Below, piece after piece: positions 43,386 through 56,395 of a stretch of DNA of 64,000 bases. Under the pieces are notes generated by a model. It worked only from the letters and a program-made list of their open reading frames with translations, did not search any database and was not told the origin of the DNA. Numbering within the stretch: the first letter of the stretch is position 1; each line of letters begins with the position of its first letter. The stretch is from positions 27,989 to 91,988 of the forward strand of contig BCIJ01000039.1 of NCBI GenBank assembly GCA_001599935.1. The letters are read 5' to 3'. Made by a program: the position numbers and the translations under genes. This DNA comes from Holtermannia corniformis. Lineage: Eukaryota; Basidiomycota; Tremellomycetes; Holtermanniales.

Positions 43386-43529
43386 GCGCCCAACTGCCGG
43401 CCTGAGTGGCTGCAGTACACTGCCGCCAGTTGCAGCACAGGCTGAATATGGCTGTTGCAAGCACTTGTTAGATGATTGTGCTGGAGTGCGCAGCTGCCGC
43501 TTGGAGTCACGTGATCGACCCAGAGCACA

Positions 43530-43666
43530 GATCCGTATATCCCTACTGTATGGATCCGTACGTCCGTATAAAGATCCGTATTCCGTAGGCTCTTCGAGAT
43601 TAAATACGGATCCGTATATACGGAATACGGATCCGTACGTACGGTATCGTAGGCTCAGCCTACGAT
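43530..43666. repeat. Cluster of palindromic TACGGATCCGTA-type repeats, right half
   Basis: The same motif recurs here (about 43527-43540, 43551-43563, 43604-43615 and 43625-43640). It is separated from the left cluster by about 145 bp of unrelated DNA that contains its own near-palindrome (CAACTGCCGGC ... GCCGCCAGTTG). The right edge is a perfect 10-bp inverted repeat with a one-base centre (ATCGTAGGCT, C, AGCCTACGAT; 43646-43666). Confidence 0.75.
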
Positions 43667-43827
43667 GGAGTCACTGGTCGACGTCGCTCTCGGGCTGCCC
43701 TTTATGCTATCCGCATTGGTTGGCTGTGGACGTGGACGTGGTGCAAGTATAACACCCTTACACAACACAGGATGAGGTGATGGGAGACATCAATCATGTG
43801 CATAGGTGGGATCAGCACGACCGGCCT

Positions 43828-44097
43828 TTATACAGGATGATAGTCGGCGAGCTTGCCCGTGCCGTCCGACAACTTAAGTACACTATTCTTGCACCTTTCG
43901 TCGTGGACTGAGACGATGGTTGTGACCGGGCCCTTGTCCGTAGTGGTGACTATCCATATCCAGTGGCCGTCTTCGCTCGCGCACCGTTCACCCGGCCGTA
44001 GCTCTCTGACAGGGTTGGGCTTGGAGTCCAACGACCCACCGCCATTCTGACTGATCCATGAGTCGAACATTGATTCAAGAGTTCTGCCATTCGACAT
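43828..44097 (-). CDS. Small-protein family, copy 4 (89 aa)
   Basis: The frame starts MSNGRTLESMFDSWISQNGG at 44097, close to the N-terminus of copy 3 in its helical, Trp-containing pattern. The core reads CASEDGHWIWIVTTTDKGPV and TTIVSVHDERCKNSVLKLSD, then GTGKLADYHPV. The D-G-H-W block and the GTG near the end match the family. It is intronless and follows a clear TATA box. The repeat clusters at 43219-43666 lie just downstream. No signal peptide, no membrane helix, no recognised domain. Confidence 0.62.
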   Translation of the reverse strand: MSNGRTLESMFDSWISQNGGGSLDSKPNPVRELRPGERCASEDGHWIWIVTTTDKGPVTTIVSVHDERCKNSVLKLSDGTGKLADYHPV

Positions 44098-44142
44098 TGT
44101 AGGCCGATGTTTGGATACTGTACATTGCAGGGGAGGGGCGCC

Positions 44143-44150
44143 TATTTATA
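44143..44150 (-). promoter_or_regulatory. TATA box of small-protein copy 4
   Basis: The minus strand reads TATAAATAGGCGCC, about 46-53 bp upstream of the ATG at 44097. This is one of the best TATA boxes in the window. Confidence 0.6.
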
Positions 44151-44664
44151 CGCAACGAGCCTTCTCAAGGTGGACGTCGTGGTTGGGGTACAAGACAGAT
44201 CCTTTGATATTCAAGAACGAGATGGATCTTGAAAAAAAGAGCAGTGTGAAAGTAAGTAGAAGGCGTCGCCATCTCATCTTGTCGTATTAAAAGGAGTATT
44301 CAATCTACAGTATGAGCCTTCTCGAGGTTGCACCGATTTCACGTCCTTTGCTTCCGCTGGTGCTTGAGCACTGACGACCTCGGTTGGCTACGTGTGACAC
44401 TCCATCAGCATTCTCGCACTGTGCCATGCCCCGCCTGTAGCAGGAGATCGTCAAGGCGCCCCGGGCTTGCGACCTTGAATCGGGAATGATGCGCTCAAGC
44501 TCACGTAAGCCGATGGCGTGCCCACTTCTGTCTCTGGAATTGTTTGGGCCAGGTTCTCGTTTTCGTCAGACCGCTCGAGGTTCGGCAGCGTTGTCATCAT
44601 CACTCTGCACTGACAGTACCGACTGACTGTCACTCACCATCCACCACCCAAAAGGACACTGACA
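44151..44664. promoter_or_regulatory. Region between small-protein copy 4 and ATP sulfurylase
   Basis: About 510 bp between divergent genes. It should contain the promoter of the sulfate-assimilation gene. No exact CACGTG-type sulfur-control site was found by eye. Confidence 0.35.
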
Positions 44665-46986
<2,322 letters not shown>

Positions 46987-47140
46987 ACTACGCCACGATA
47001 GATGCATGAGTGATTTCTTGGATTGGACCGAACGGATGCCGTTGCGGGTTATGCTTGACCGAGGCGATGCACCGGTCACTTTCGGCAGCTGGTTATAGAT
47101 AGACAGCTTGACGTCGTCTTGCAGCAGCAGTAGCAGCAGC

Positions 47141-49734
47141 ATGTCGTCTGTGCCGCCACTGCAGCAGGGCGACAAACCGCCCAAGTACGCGTACGCCGAC
47201 GTCGTTCTCGCACCGCAAGTCGACCCACCGACCGGCTTGCCACCGTCGTTCATCATTGGCCCTAGGAACATTGTACCTCTTGTGCACATCCCCGAGCGTT
47301 AGTCCAGGTTTTTGATCCTTAATGCTGGAGCTAACTCTTACGCACGAGCAGTCAAAGCCCATCTCCGCGTGCTAGCATGCTTTCACAAGCTGCAGCAAGA
47401 CGTCCGTGAGGGTACCCTAGCTGGTACACCACTTGGACCCGGTCAACCCGACGCACTCGGCCTGACAGACTCTGAAGAGGACAAGGCGGTCCGATGGGCC
47501 GTGTTCTGTTTTCACGCTAGCATCGAATACGATCGCTGGGTGGCCGGGCTGGTCTCTCGGCGTGCCAAAGGGCCGTTGAACCGGGATGAGATGCCGAACG
47601 CTGCGGTGCTCATGTGCTGGCATTCGCACGCGCTGAACCCTCGGCGCTACAGGGAGGATACGTTCAGGCCTGTGGCTGGCCCGGACAGGTCCATGTTGGG
47701 TCTTGCTGAGCTCGGTGACTTTCCTTTCGTCATGATGGCAAGTCAGACGTTACGAGTCCATGGGTGCATGCTGATGATGACAGGCGACCATGATCGATGG
47801 GAGCAAGCACTATACCGGCCCATCCACTCGTCCAGCCCCTCGCCAGGTCGTCATTGCCTGTCCAATGTGTCATGCGTTGAATCAAGTCCCTCTCCTGACT
47901 CGACCGAAATCAGGTCGAAACCTCGGCTTCTCCCAAGACGCGTTCCGCGCAATCTGCACCGGCTGCAGCCAGACCATCACGCACGACGCACTACGCGTCG
48001 CAAAGTTTGCCCGAAGTGTTGCGTTGATCCTCCAGCACCCGACAGAAGACTATAGCTTCAGCGGGCTGGGCATCAGCCCTGAAACGGGCGACTTTGACAC
48101 GGCCGGTGTCGAGATGAGCTTCCGACTTGCGACGGCGATTGATGAGAAGTGGCCTAATTCAACGCGGCTCGGCAACGCTGTCGGTTGGGATACCGAGCGC
48201 CTCGTACAGCTCGTCGATGACATTGGAAGCGAGGGCAAATTGACCTTTATACCCGGCATGAAGCGTAGGTGAGTGTGCATAGCTTGTTGATGCACGAGCT
48301 GAACGCTGGTCAGACTCAATCGCATGCACGGCGCTTACTTGAACCCCTTTGCGGCTTCACTCTCGATCGCGTCTGCAGTCCAGCGCCAAGCGGGCTTCAT
48401 TGCCAAGATGGAAGAGCTCGGCTGGCTCGACCTGGACCGATTCAACGAGCGACCATTCTTGCTCCAGCGAAGCATCGCACGCTATCGCAAGTTGCTCCAC
48501 TCCCGAAAGTCAACGACTGACACGAGCAGACGCGTTTCTGCACCTCATGGAGTCTCAGCGAGCAAGTGGGATGGGCTCGATGCTAGTCCCGACACTCGAC
48601 ATTGATCTTGCCTGGCACACGCACCAGCTCAAGTCGGCTCAGTACAAGTACGTGCTCGACAGGGCAATTCGGGCTTGCTGACGGGAACCAGGTCCGACAC
48701 GAAGTACCTGGTCGGCCAGCTACTCGATCACGATGATAAAGTGGAGGAAGGTCGTCTCAGCGACGCCTATGATCTGACGTCTAGACTATGGTATCACAAA
48801 TTTGGCGTCAACTATTCCGACTGCGGCTGCCAGTATGTAACTCTCCGCAGAAAGATCGCGTGCGACTGACGTCCAACAAGCCAGACCAAGTCCAAAGTCT
48901 CAAAGCTCAAGACCTGGCTTGATTCCAAAGCTGCGAGCAAAGGCGAAAGGAGGCGTAGAGTACTCAACATCACCGCCGAAGAGGCCGACGCAGACGCTTC
49001 GCACCCGAGCGTCCACAATTCCATCGTCGTGAGTGTTGGCCGCGCTAGTCACGCAGCCGCTCATGTAGCAGGTCAACACGAAACGAGGGCTGGTAAGCCA
49101 CCACAAGCGGGCCGTACGCTATCATCGGATCCGCGAGCGTCAAGAACAGCAAGAGGCGGAAATGCGAAAGGCACTGCGCAAAGCAAAGACGGACGAGGAG
49201 AAGGCCGCTATCCAGAGCGCCATCGAGCGCCGCAAAGCGCACCTGGCGGACGATCCATTCTACTATGCAGGCCGTGCGAATGGGTACGTGGACGAATTCT
49301 CTTACAGCGTGTGGAACTAACGAGTCAAGTCTACCGTATTGGGGCGTGGGTATGGGCGCGGCCGGATTTGGCGTCATTGCAGTTGGCGGCGCTTATGCGT
49401 GGGGCCTGTGTGACGGCGCAGACTGCCAAGTCATTGAAGGTGACCAGGTGAAGCGCGGGGGATGTGCTACTGTCAGTTCGCGTCAAGCAGCTGCGTGCTT
49501 TCAATTGACAATGTGCAGGGTGGGGGGCAGACTGGAAGCGGCGCTTGCGGAACCGGGACCTGCACCACGGCCAACTGCTCTGGCGGGTGCGCAACCGCCA
49601 GTAAATCTGCCTGCAGCGGAGGCGGGTCCAGCTGCGGTGGCGGTGGAGGAGGCGGAGGGGATGGCGGGGGTGGTGGTTCCAGCTGCGGTGGAGGTGGCTG
49701 TGGTGGAGGAGGGTGTGGTGGCGGCGGCAGCTGA
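47141..49734 (+). CDS. Glycine-rich-domain-containing protein (GRDP/DUF1399-like)
   Basis: From MSSVPPLQQGDKPP the protein carries helical modules with paired histidines: VKAHLRVLACFHKLQQDVRE, RWAVFCFHASIEYDRWVAGL, AVLMCWHSHALNPRRYREDT, and later VPTLDIDLAWHTHQLKSAQY, the L-A-W-H-T-H-Q-L motif being typical of the DUF1399/GRDP family. A Cys-rich segment (IACPMCHALNQVP, FRAICTGCSQTIT) may bind zinc. Near the end, FYYAGRANGYVDEFSYSVWN and a hydrophobic WGVGMGAAGFGVIAVGGAYA precede a tail almost wholly of Gly, Cys and Ser (GSSCGGGGCGGGGCGGGGS). Plant relatives act in development and stress; the fungal role is unknown. About nine introns, some in the second half approximate. Confidence 0.78.
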
Positions 49735-49859
49735 GTGTTCCCAAGAGGATGACCGACGCGCCCAAGGTGCAACGTATACGGCTGAGGACTTTGACGATTT
49801 GTACTTTATGACATGTGACATACTTGTGAATAGTATACACACACCGTGCGGTTGCGGTT

Positions 49860-52800
49860 TTACAGCTTTTCGCCATCGGCCGAGCCGACATCAACATCCT
49901 CATCCTCCTCTTCCATTACGTCAAAGATGTTCTCCCCAGCCTCCATCGCCTTGCGTTGAGCCTCTTCAACCGCCGCATTACGTTGGTCCGCAAGCGGTGC
50001 CTTGTCCGACAGCTTGCTTGCATTGCCAGTTGTGGGAGGAGCTGCGGGGCCCGGCCGGGTGGACGTCTTGCTTTTTGCCGGCGATGGATCGCGCCAGTCA
50101 AACCAGCCGTCGACCAAGCGGGAGAGCTGCTCGCTCGTCTGCTCGGCTCGCATGTCGTAGTATACTGGGTTGGAGACAACGCGCCAGTTGAGGTACGTCC
50201 AACCCACAAGGTCCAGTAAGTCTTGTCGGCGCGCGTCAGGCAGCTGGCGTTGACCGTGGATTACCGCAGTTGGCGGAGCAGGGCGGTTACCAAGCAGGTG
50301 CGTCAAGACATTGGCAGCCTCGCCTACTCGATGCTTGAGAACTTCGGCCATAGTCGACTCGAGGGGCAGACCGTCGTTCAAGAAGCGCGCGATCGAGTCG
50401 CGTTGCTCGGATTGGCACATGACGACACAGTGTCCACCAGTGGCAGCACCATCACCTAGCGTGCGGATCGCAAGGCTTTGCATCTTGACGAGCTCTTGCC
50501 GGCTGTACGCTTTCACTTGTTTGTCTTGACCAGTCGATGATTGGCTATACTGGGCACCCATGACAATGACCACGCTGGCTCGCATGGGCAGGGTCCAGCA
50601 TGCCTCGCGCGGGGCGATGAGAGCTCGGACGAGCCCTCCGGCGAAGAGCTCGAGCGTCAACGCCAGATCAGAAGGGGCCAATCCCGGGTGACATATGCCA
50701 ATGCCAGACAGCAAGGTCTCCTGCAGACCACGATCGCGTAGTCTGCGTAGCCAGGGTTCAAGTTCTGTCCGTGGGACAGCCAAGAAGCCGTTGAGATCCA
50801 TCTCAGTCCCAGACTGGGTGATGAGATCGTTTGCCACCGTTCGGCAAGCGGCACGAGAATGAACGAATACGATCGTCGAGCTCGGCGCCGTCTTCACGTA
50901 AGTGTATGTCGGTTTGATCATCGTCTTGAGCAGCGTGGCAGAGTGTGGGACCGTGTACGTTTGCATTGTCAATTTGATCGGTGTATCGCGGTCCTTCGGC
51001 TGAAAGCTGTAAAGACCAGTGTCGGCGACGCCCAACCAAGAGGCCATGTCGAGGGGATCATTTAGCGATGCACTGATCCCAACGATCCGCACCCTCGCAG
51101 GCTTGGCGACGGAGAGGATTTGCGCCATGGCGAGTTCGTAGAGCGGATCGAGCAGGTGCAGATCCTCAAAGACGATTAAAGCAGCGTCACGACAGGCAGT
51201 CGTAACGTGGGCGGCGACGCTCTGGTGGAAGACCTTGGGCGTAATCACCCCCACGGTCGCACGAGAGCTGGCGAATGCCGCAAAGTCTTGAGCAGAGGAG
51301 AGTGCTTTGACAGTGATCTTCCTCGACTTGGGTGCAATCTGACTGATGCGCGCTGCAGTCTCAACCGCCGAGAGGTGTCGGGGAACTACGACGAGGACGC
51401 GAGCTTGTGTGTCATGCTTGAAAGCATGCCTGCGCATGTCAGAACCAAATGCAGATAAATCAAACAACTTGCCACATCGCCAGTTCGCCCAACAATGACT
51501 TGCCAGAGGAGACCGGGGCGCTAACGAGGATATTCGAGTGGGTGTTGTATATGCTCCAGAACGCCTGGCTTTGAATTCCATTGAACGTTTGGATGTAGGG
51601 CCGATAAGCGGAAACGAGCTCGATGTCCCTCAGCGCAGAAATGTGCAGGTAGGGCACATCCAAGAGTGGTGTATGCGCGACGGCCGCTGTTGGCATGACA
51701 AGGTCGTGCAATGGGACGTCGATGGTTTCGTCGGCCCCAAGCCAACGGTCAGATACGCAGACGATTTGGAACAATGACGGTGTCTGTTCGCCAATGGGAA
51801 TGACGAACTCGAGGTTGACAGAGGTCGTAGTCTGACGCAGAAGCACGCTCCGCCATTGCAAGATGTTGATCTCGTTTTGGTCTTGGATCCAGACGTAGAA
51901 GGGCTCGGATCCACCAGAGTGTTTCTCGTTCCAGACAAAGTCTGGCTCGAGCTGGACGTCCACCTGAAGTAGGTCATGACTGAGGGGGCGCAGAGAGTAG
52001 CTAATGACGACAACCGGGAAGGCGTGAGCGGCGGCAGATAGTGCAGCGCCGTGCGTCTCATTCAAATGAACGAGTTTACCGAGGTCGTCCGCCGACATGT
52101 CTTTCAGCTCGCCGACGGTGGTGTTGTCTGCCCAGCGCCGGAGATTGTACAGTGTGTCCTTCTTCAAATGCGTATATTGGAACAGAGGATGGTCGAAAGG
52201 CCACATGCGTCGTTCGATGGCCTTGCTCATGTCGATGAGCACCAACGCGACAGCTGCCCAATTCCGGCTCAGGGCGATTTCAAGTAGAGCACGGATGATG
52301 CGGCCCGCATTCTACCTCATCAGATGTGGCTCAGTTATCGCGCGAAACATACCTGAGCCACGTAGGCTGTGTCCGAGACCAGTGCAAAGTCTTCAATCGG
52401 CGCCTTGGAGATGTGCGCTTGCAGCCTGATCTGTCAGCACACGACGTCAAGCGGGCTCAGAACTCACAGAATGTTGACTTTGCCTTGCGCGCTTGCCGCT
52501 CCACCCTTCATCCATCAGCAGACATCCAAACTGACGCACGGCGACTTACAGCCACTTCACAAGGTACATAGTCTCCTCCGAGGAGATATGTCAACTCGGG
52601 GACCTCATTGTCCCTGACCTTGATCTGCTCAAACTGTACCGGATTAAAGGCCGCTGACAATCCGAGCAGGATTGAACTCACCTCGGTAGCCATACTCAGC
52701 ATGGCAAGAGTGTCTGCATTGCTCATGCGAGGTTTGAATTTGACATCTGCGTATCGTGAGTCGTGGGGTCCGCGGGAGCCTCGTCACGCACTGAAAATCT

Positions 52801-55800
52801 CGATTGTCTGGTGACGGATGTAATACTTGGCTGCGATTCGTCCGAGATCGGTTACCGCGAAAGTGTTCGCGATTTGATCAAACTGGATCATCCGCGCTGA
52901 CAGCAATTCCTTTGCTGCCGAAACGACAAGTGCATTGCGTTTGTTGCCGAGTTGCGGATCGTCTTTGCGCTCGTCGTGCGCCATACCTGTGACGGTTAGA
53001 CATGATGCAACGCCCGTCAGTTCACTTACCATACGAGAACGGATCTCGTTGCATACGCACTGCGTGCATCAGTCGGTCTGCATGCCCTCAGGCGGGGAGC
53101 TCACCAAACAGATACGTATAGCCGACCCACGAGATGGCGTCGTGAACCGAGGCAATGGTGCCAAGCGAAATTTCCGCGTTGAGTGAGTCCACCATACCAG
53201 AGTTGAACCTGGATACTCGGTCAGAAGGAGATGACGACGCATGGTCCAACTGACTTTGATTCGATTGGGTGCTGGACAGACTGTCAGCACAGTGCACTAC
53301 ATCACCAAAATTGAGTGCTCACCTGTGATAGGATCGCATCGAGGTAGTGATCCAGCTTGTCCTGTGTTGTGCAGATGTAGCCAACACCGCTGGTCTCGTA
53401 GCCGGGTCGACCAGCGCGACCGAAGATCTGAATGGTCAGTCCAAAGCGCCCTACGCATCCGCTTGACGTGCCTGCAATACGTCCAGAACCGACAAGTCGG
53501 TAAAGGCACCCCGGCCGCTATCGTATACCTGAGTGCCTTTGATGACGACCGCATGAGCGGGCAAATTGACACCCCAAGCCAACGTCGAAGTACAGCAGAG
53601 CACCTGGGTCTGTCAGTTTACGCCACAGCATGCCGCCATGTGACCCACCTTGATGCAATTGTCCTCGAACATGCGCTCCATCATCGTCCGGTCCGTCCGT
53701 AGCATACCGGCGTGGTGGATGCCAAAGCCAGCGTCGAAGAGCTGCTTCATCTCGCGATTCTTTGAAGTGCTGATTTCCTGACGATAGCGAGCAAAGCGAG
53801 GGTGATCCGAGACGTCAAAGTCTTCGTCGACGCCTTCGGCCAAGGCCATCTCGCGAAGTTTTTGCGCAGTGTTGACAGTCTCTTTGCGGGCATGGACAAA
53901 CACCATGACTTGATGTCCTTCACGCACAAGATCAGCCACCTGTCGGGTCAGCCATTATATACACAAATGTGACCACGGGTACCTTGTCAAAGACAACCTG
54001 CTCCATGTTGCGCATAGCCGCCATTGATCTGGGTTTGCCACGAACGCCGATAAAGTGCTGCTCCAGCGGGATAGGACGGAAGGAGGAGTCAAAGTAGAAG
54101 AGGCCTTCGTAACGGTTGACACTGGACTCGTCAGCGCAAGCAACGTGACTGTCACCGACCTACCGAAGAAAGTCGCTGACATCGATGTAATTGGGCAGCG
54201 TTGCGCTCAGCCCCACAATGCGGATTAATGACTGGCTCGACTCGACCTGAGCCAGATCAGCGCGTGCAGTTTGCCAGACTGATGGACATACCTGACGAAG
54301 AGTGCGGGCCACGATCGTCTCGATGACTGCTCCACGATCTTCGTTCAGCAGGTGTACTTCGTCAATGATCAACAGCTTGACTTTCTATCACGAGTCAGCA
54401 ATATCGACATGGCGCCGACTGACGCACCGACGCCAGCTCGCCTTCGCCAGTCGGCTTGCGCGTCACAACATCCCACTTCTCAGGTGTTGTCACAATGATC
54501 TGCGTCTCGGCAATCTCTTGCCGCGACATTTGCATGTCTCCAGTCAGCTCGCGGACCTTGATCCCGAGCCAAGCCAAGCGCTTGCCCATTTTGCGAGTGA
54601 TCTCTGCAGCCAGCGCTTTCATGGGCGCAACGTAGATGATCTTAAAGTCGTTGCGTGCAATGTTGAAGCCGGATGGATGGCCTTTGCGATCAACGACTGC
54701 GTGCAGGCTGATAACACGCAGGATGGACATGAGAGCGACGTCTGTTTTTCCCTGCCGAGGTGTCAGTGCGGGCAAGAGGTTATGCAAATCTAAAATACTG
54801 ACCGCACCCGTTGGAGCTAAGGATGCGTCAGAACCGTGAGTATCGAGGCGGCAAGGTACTCACCGCAGATGAGCATGTTCTCGTTCGTATTCATGGCCGT
54901 TGGCTGAACGATACTTTGCACCCTGTTGAGCATGCGGTACGACTGAGGAACGATCAGGTCCGTTCGGTGCCCGGGGCAACGCTTACGGGAAAGCAGCCGG
55001 CGGCCAGAGCACCCAGCTCAACGACAGGAATCAATCGCTCCGTACGCTTGATTGGGACAGGTACAGCGGGCGGCACGACAACCTCGTCATGCAGCTGGCA
55101 CTGATGTCAACAGACGCTCTGTTATAACAACAAGCAACACACCGGATGTTCCGAGCGCAGCGTGCCAGATGGCAGCGCCAGTCGACCACCATACGACATA
55201 CTAGCCGTCGCATTCTTGCCTGCCGTGTACACATGTGGGTAGACTTCTTGCGGGCCCGTCAACTAATGATTGTTAGCTAGCGCGCCGGTCAAAAGCCTAA
55301 AACTCACTCTTTGATCCGCCTCGTCCGAAAACAGTGGCTTGGCTTGCAGTTGAGCGTCAAGACGGCGCTGGATGTCCTCACGCGATCCAATGAACGAGTC
55401 TAGCATAATCTTCTGCCCACGCTCGCGCGGTTTGGTGCTGCCGCCTATCGGAGCCTTCGGTCCAGCATTGGAAAAAATCACTTGCGGAGCCGGAGAGTTG
55501 GACTGTCTCTTGCCACCATAGCCTATGGGCTGTGAAGACTGCGTCTGAGATACGTCGGTGCCATATCAAGCGAAATTCAAAGCGGAACGTACCACACCCT
55601 GCAGCAGCTCCTCGCAAAGCTTCCGCCTGACGCCCGGCACCAACACCTCTTGTAGCAATGCAAGTCCTTCACCCGCAAAGCCCAAGATATCCGCAAGCTC
55701 GGATTGGATATCCTCGTCTGATCTGTCCGAGCTGAGTAAGCTGAGCAGACTCTGTAGCTGTGTCGGAGAAGCAAAGTGACTACATGTATTAGCAGTGCTT

Positions 55801-56334
55801 TCACAGACGTCAAGGAGAGCTCACCGCTGAACTCTTTGGGCTAACTTTGACGTCTGATGAGCTGTGGGCTGAACAGTGATCGCTGGTGCCGCCTTTGTCT
55901 CGAGTTCGACGTCAGCACGGGCGTTGGCCATGTGATCTTCAGCAGGAGCGGTCCAGAAGTCGAGCAGACTCGGCAGTCGTGAGGCTTCGAGCTCAGGAAG
56001 ACTGCTAGCCACCACATCGTTTCTATACCTAATCAGCAAACCCTCGCTCCTAAGTGCACGGCAACACATACTGCTCTGCTTCCCATTTGCCGAGGATCAC
56101 CTGCCAATCCTGCACCGCAGCGTCGACGTCCCCATTGATGCCTTCGTGGACCTGCCTACGCTCCAGCAGCACGTCCAGGTGCGTCTTGGCTGGTTTTGCA
56201 TGTCCCATGACTGCTAGTCGGCCGTCGAAATTGACAACCACAACCTCGATATTGTCGAAAGTCGAGCTCGACTTTGATCGAGTCGCCGCACGTGGCTTCG
56301 GATCCGGACATTGTAATATTTTTGCCAAGTTCAT
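49860..56334 (-). CDS. SLH1: Slh1/ASCC3-type Ski2-like RNA helicase with degenerate second cassette
   Basis: Slh1 is the helicase of the RQT/ASC complex that splits stalled, collided ribosomes. The first cassette is complete: [72 protein letters not shown] in [81 protein letters not shown] and [13 protein letters not shown] first Sec63-like part follows. The second cassette is altered: [16 protein letters not shown] for motif [11 protein letters not shown] where DExH is expected, GISASLNDP for SAT, and no QxxGRxGR. The protein then ends in an acidic tail ([20 protein letters not shown]) with no second full Sec63 domain. The start used is the ATG at 56334 ([14 protein letters not shown]). Many introns. 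Confidence 0.88.
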
Positions 56335-56395
56335 CAATCATACAGCTGCGTGTCCTGAACCTATACTACAAGACCGATGCAAGTTGGTCGGGCGC

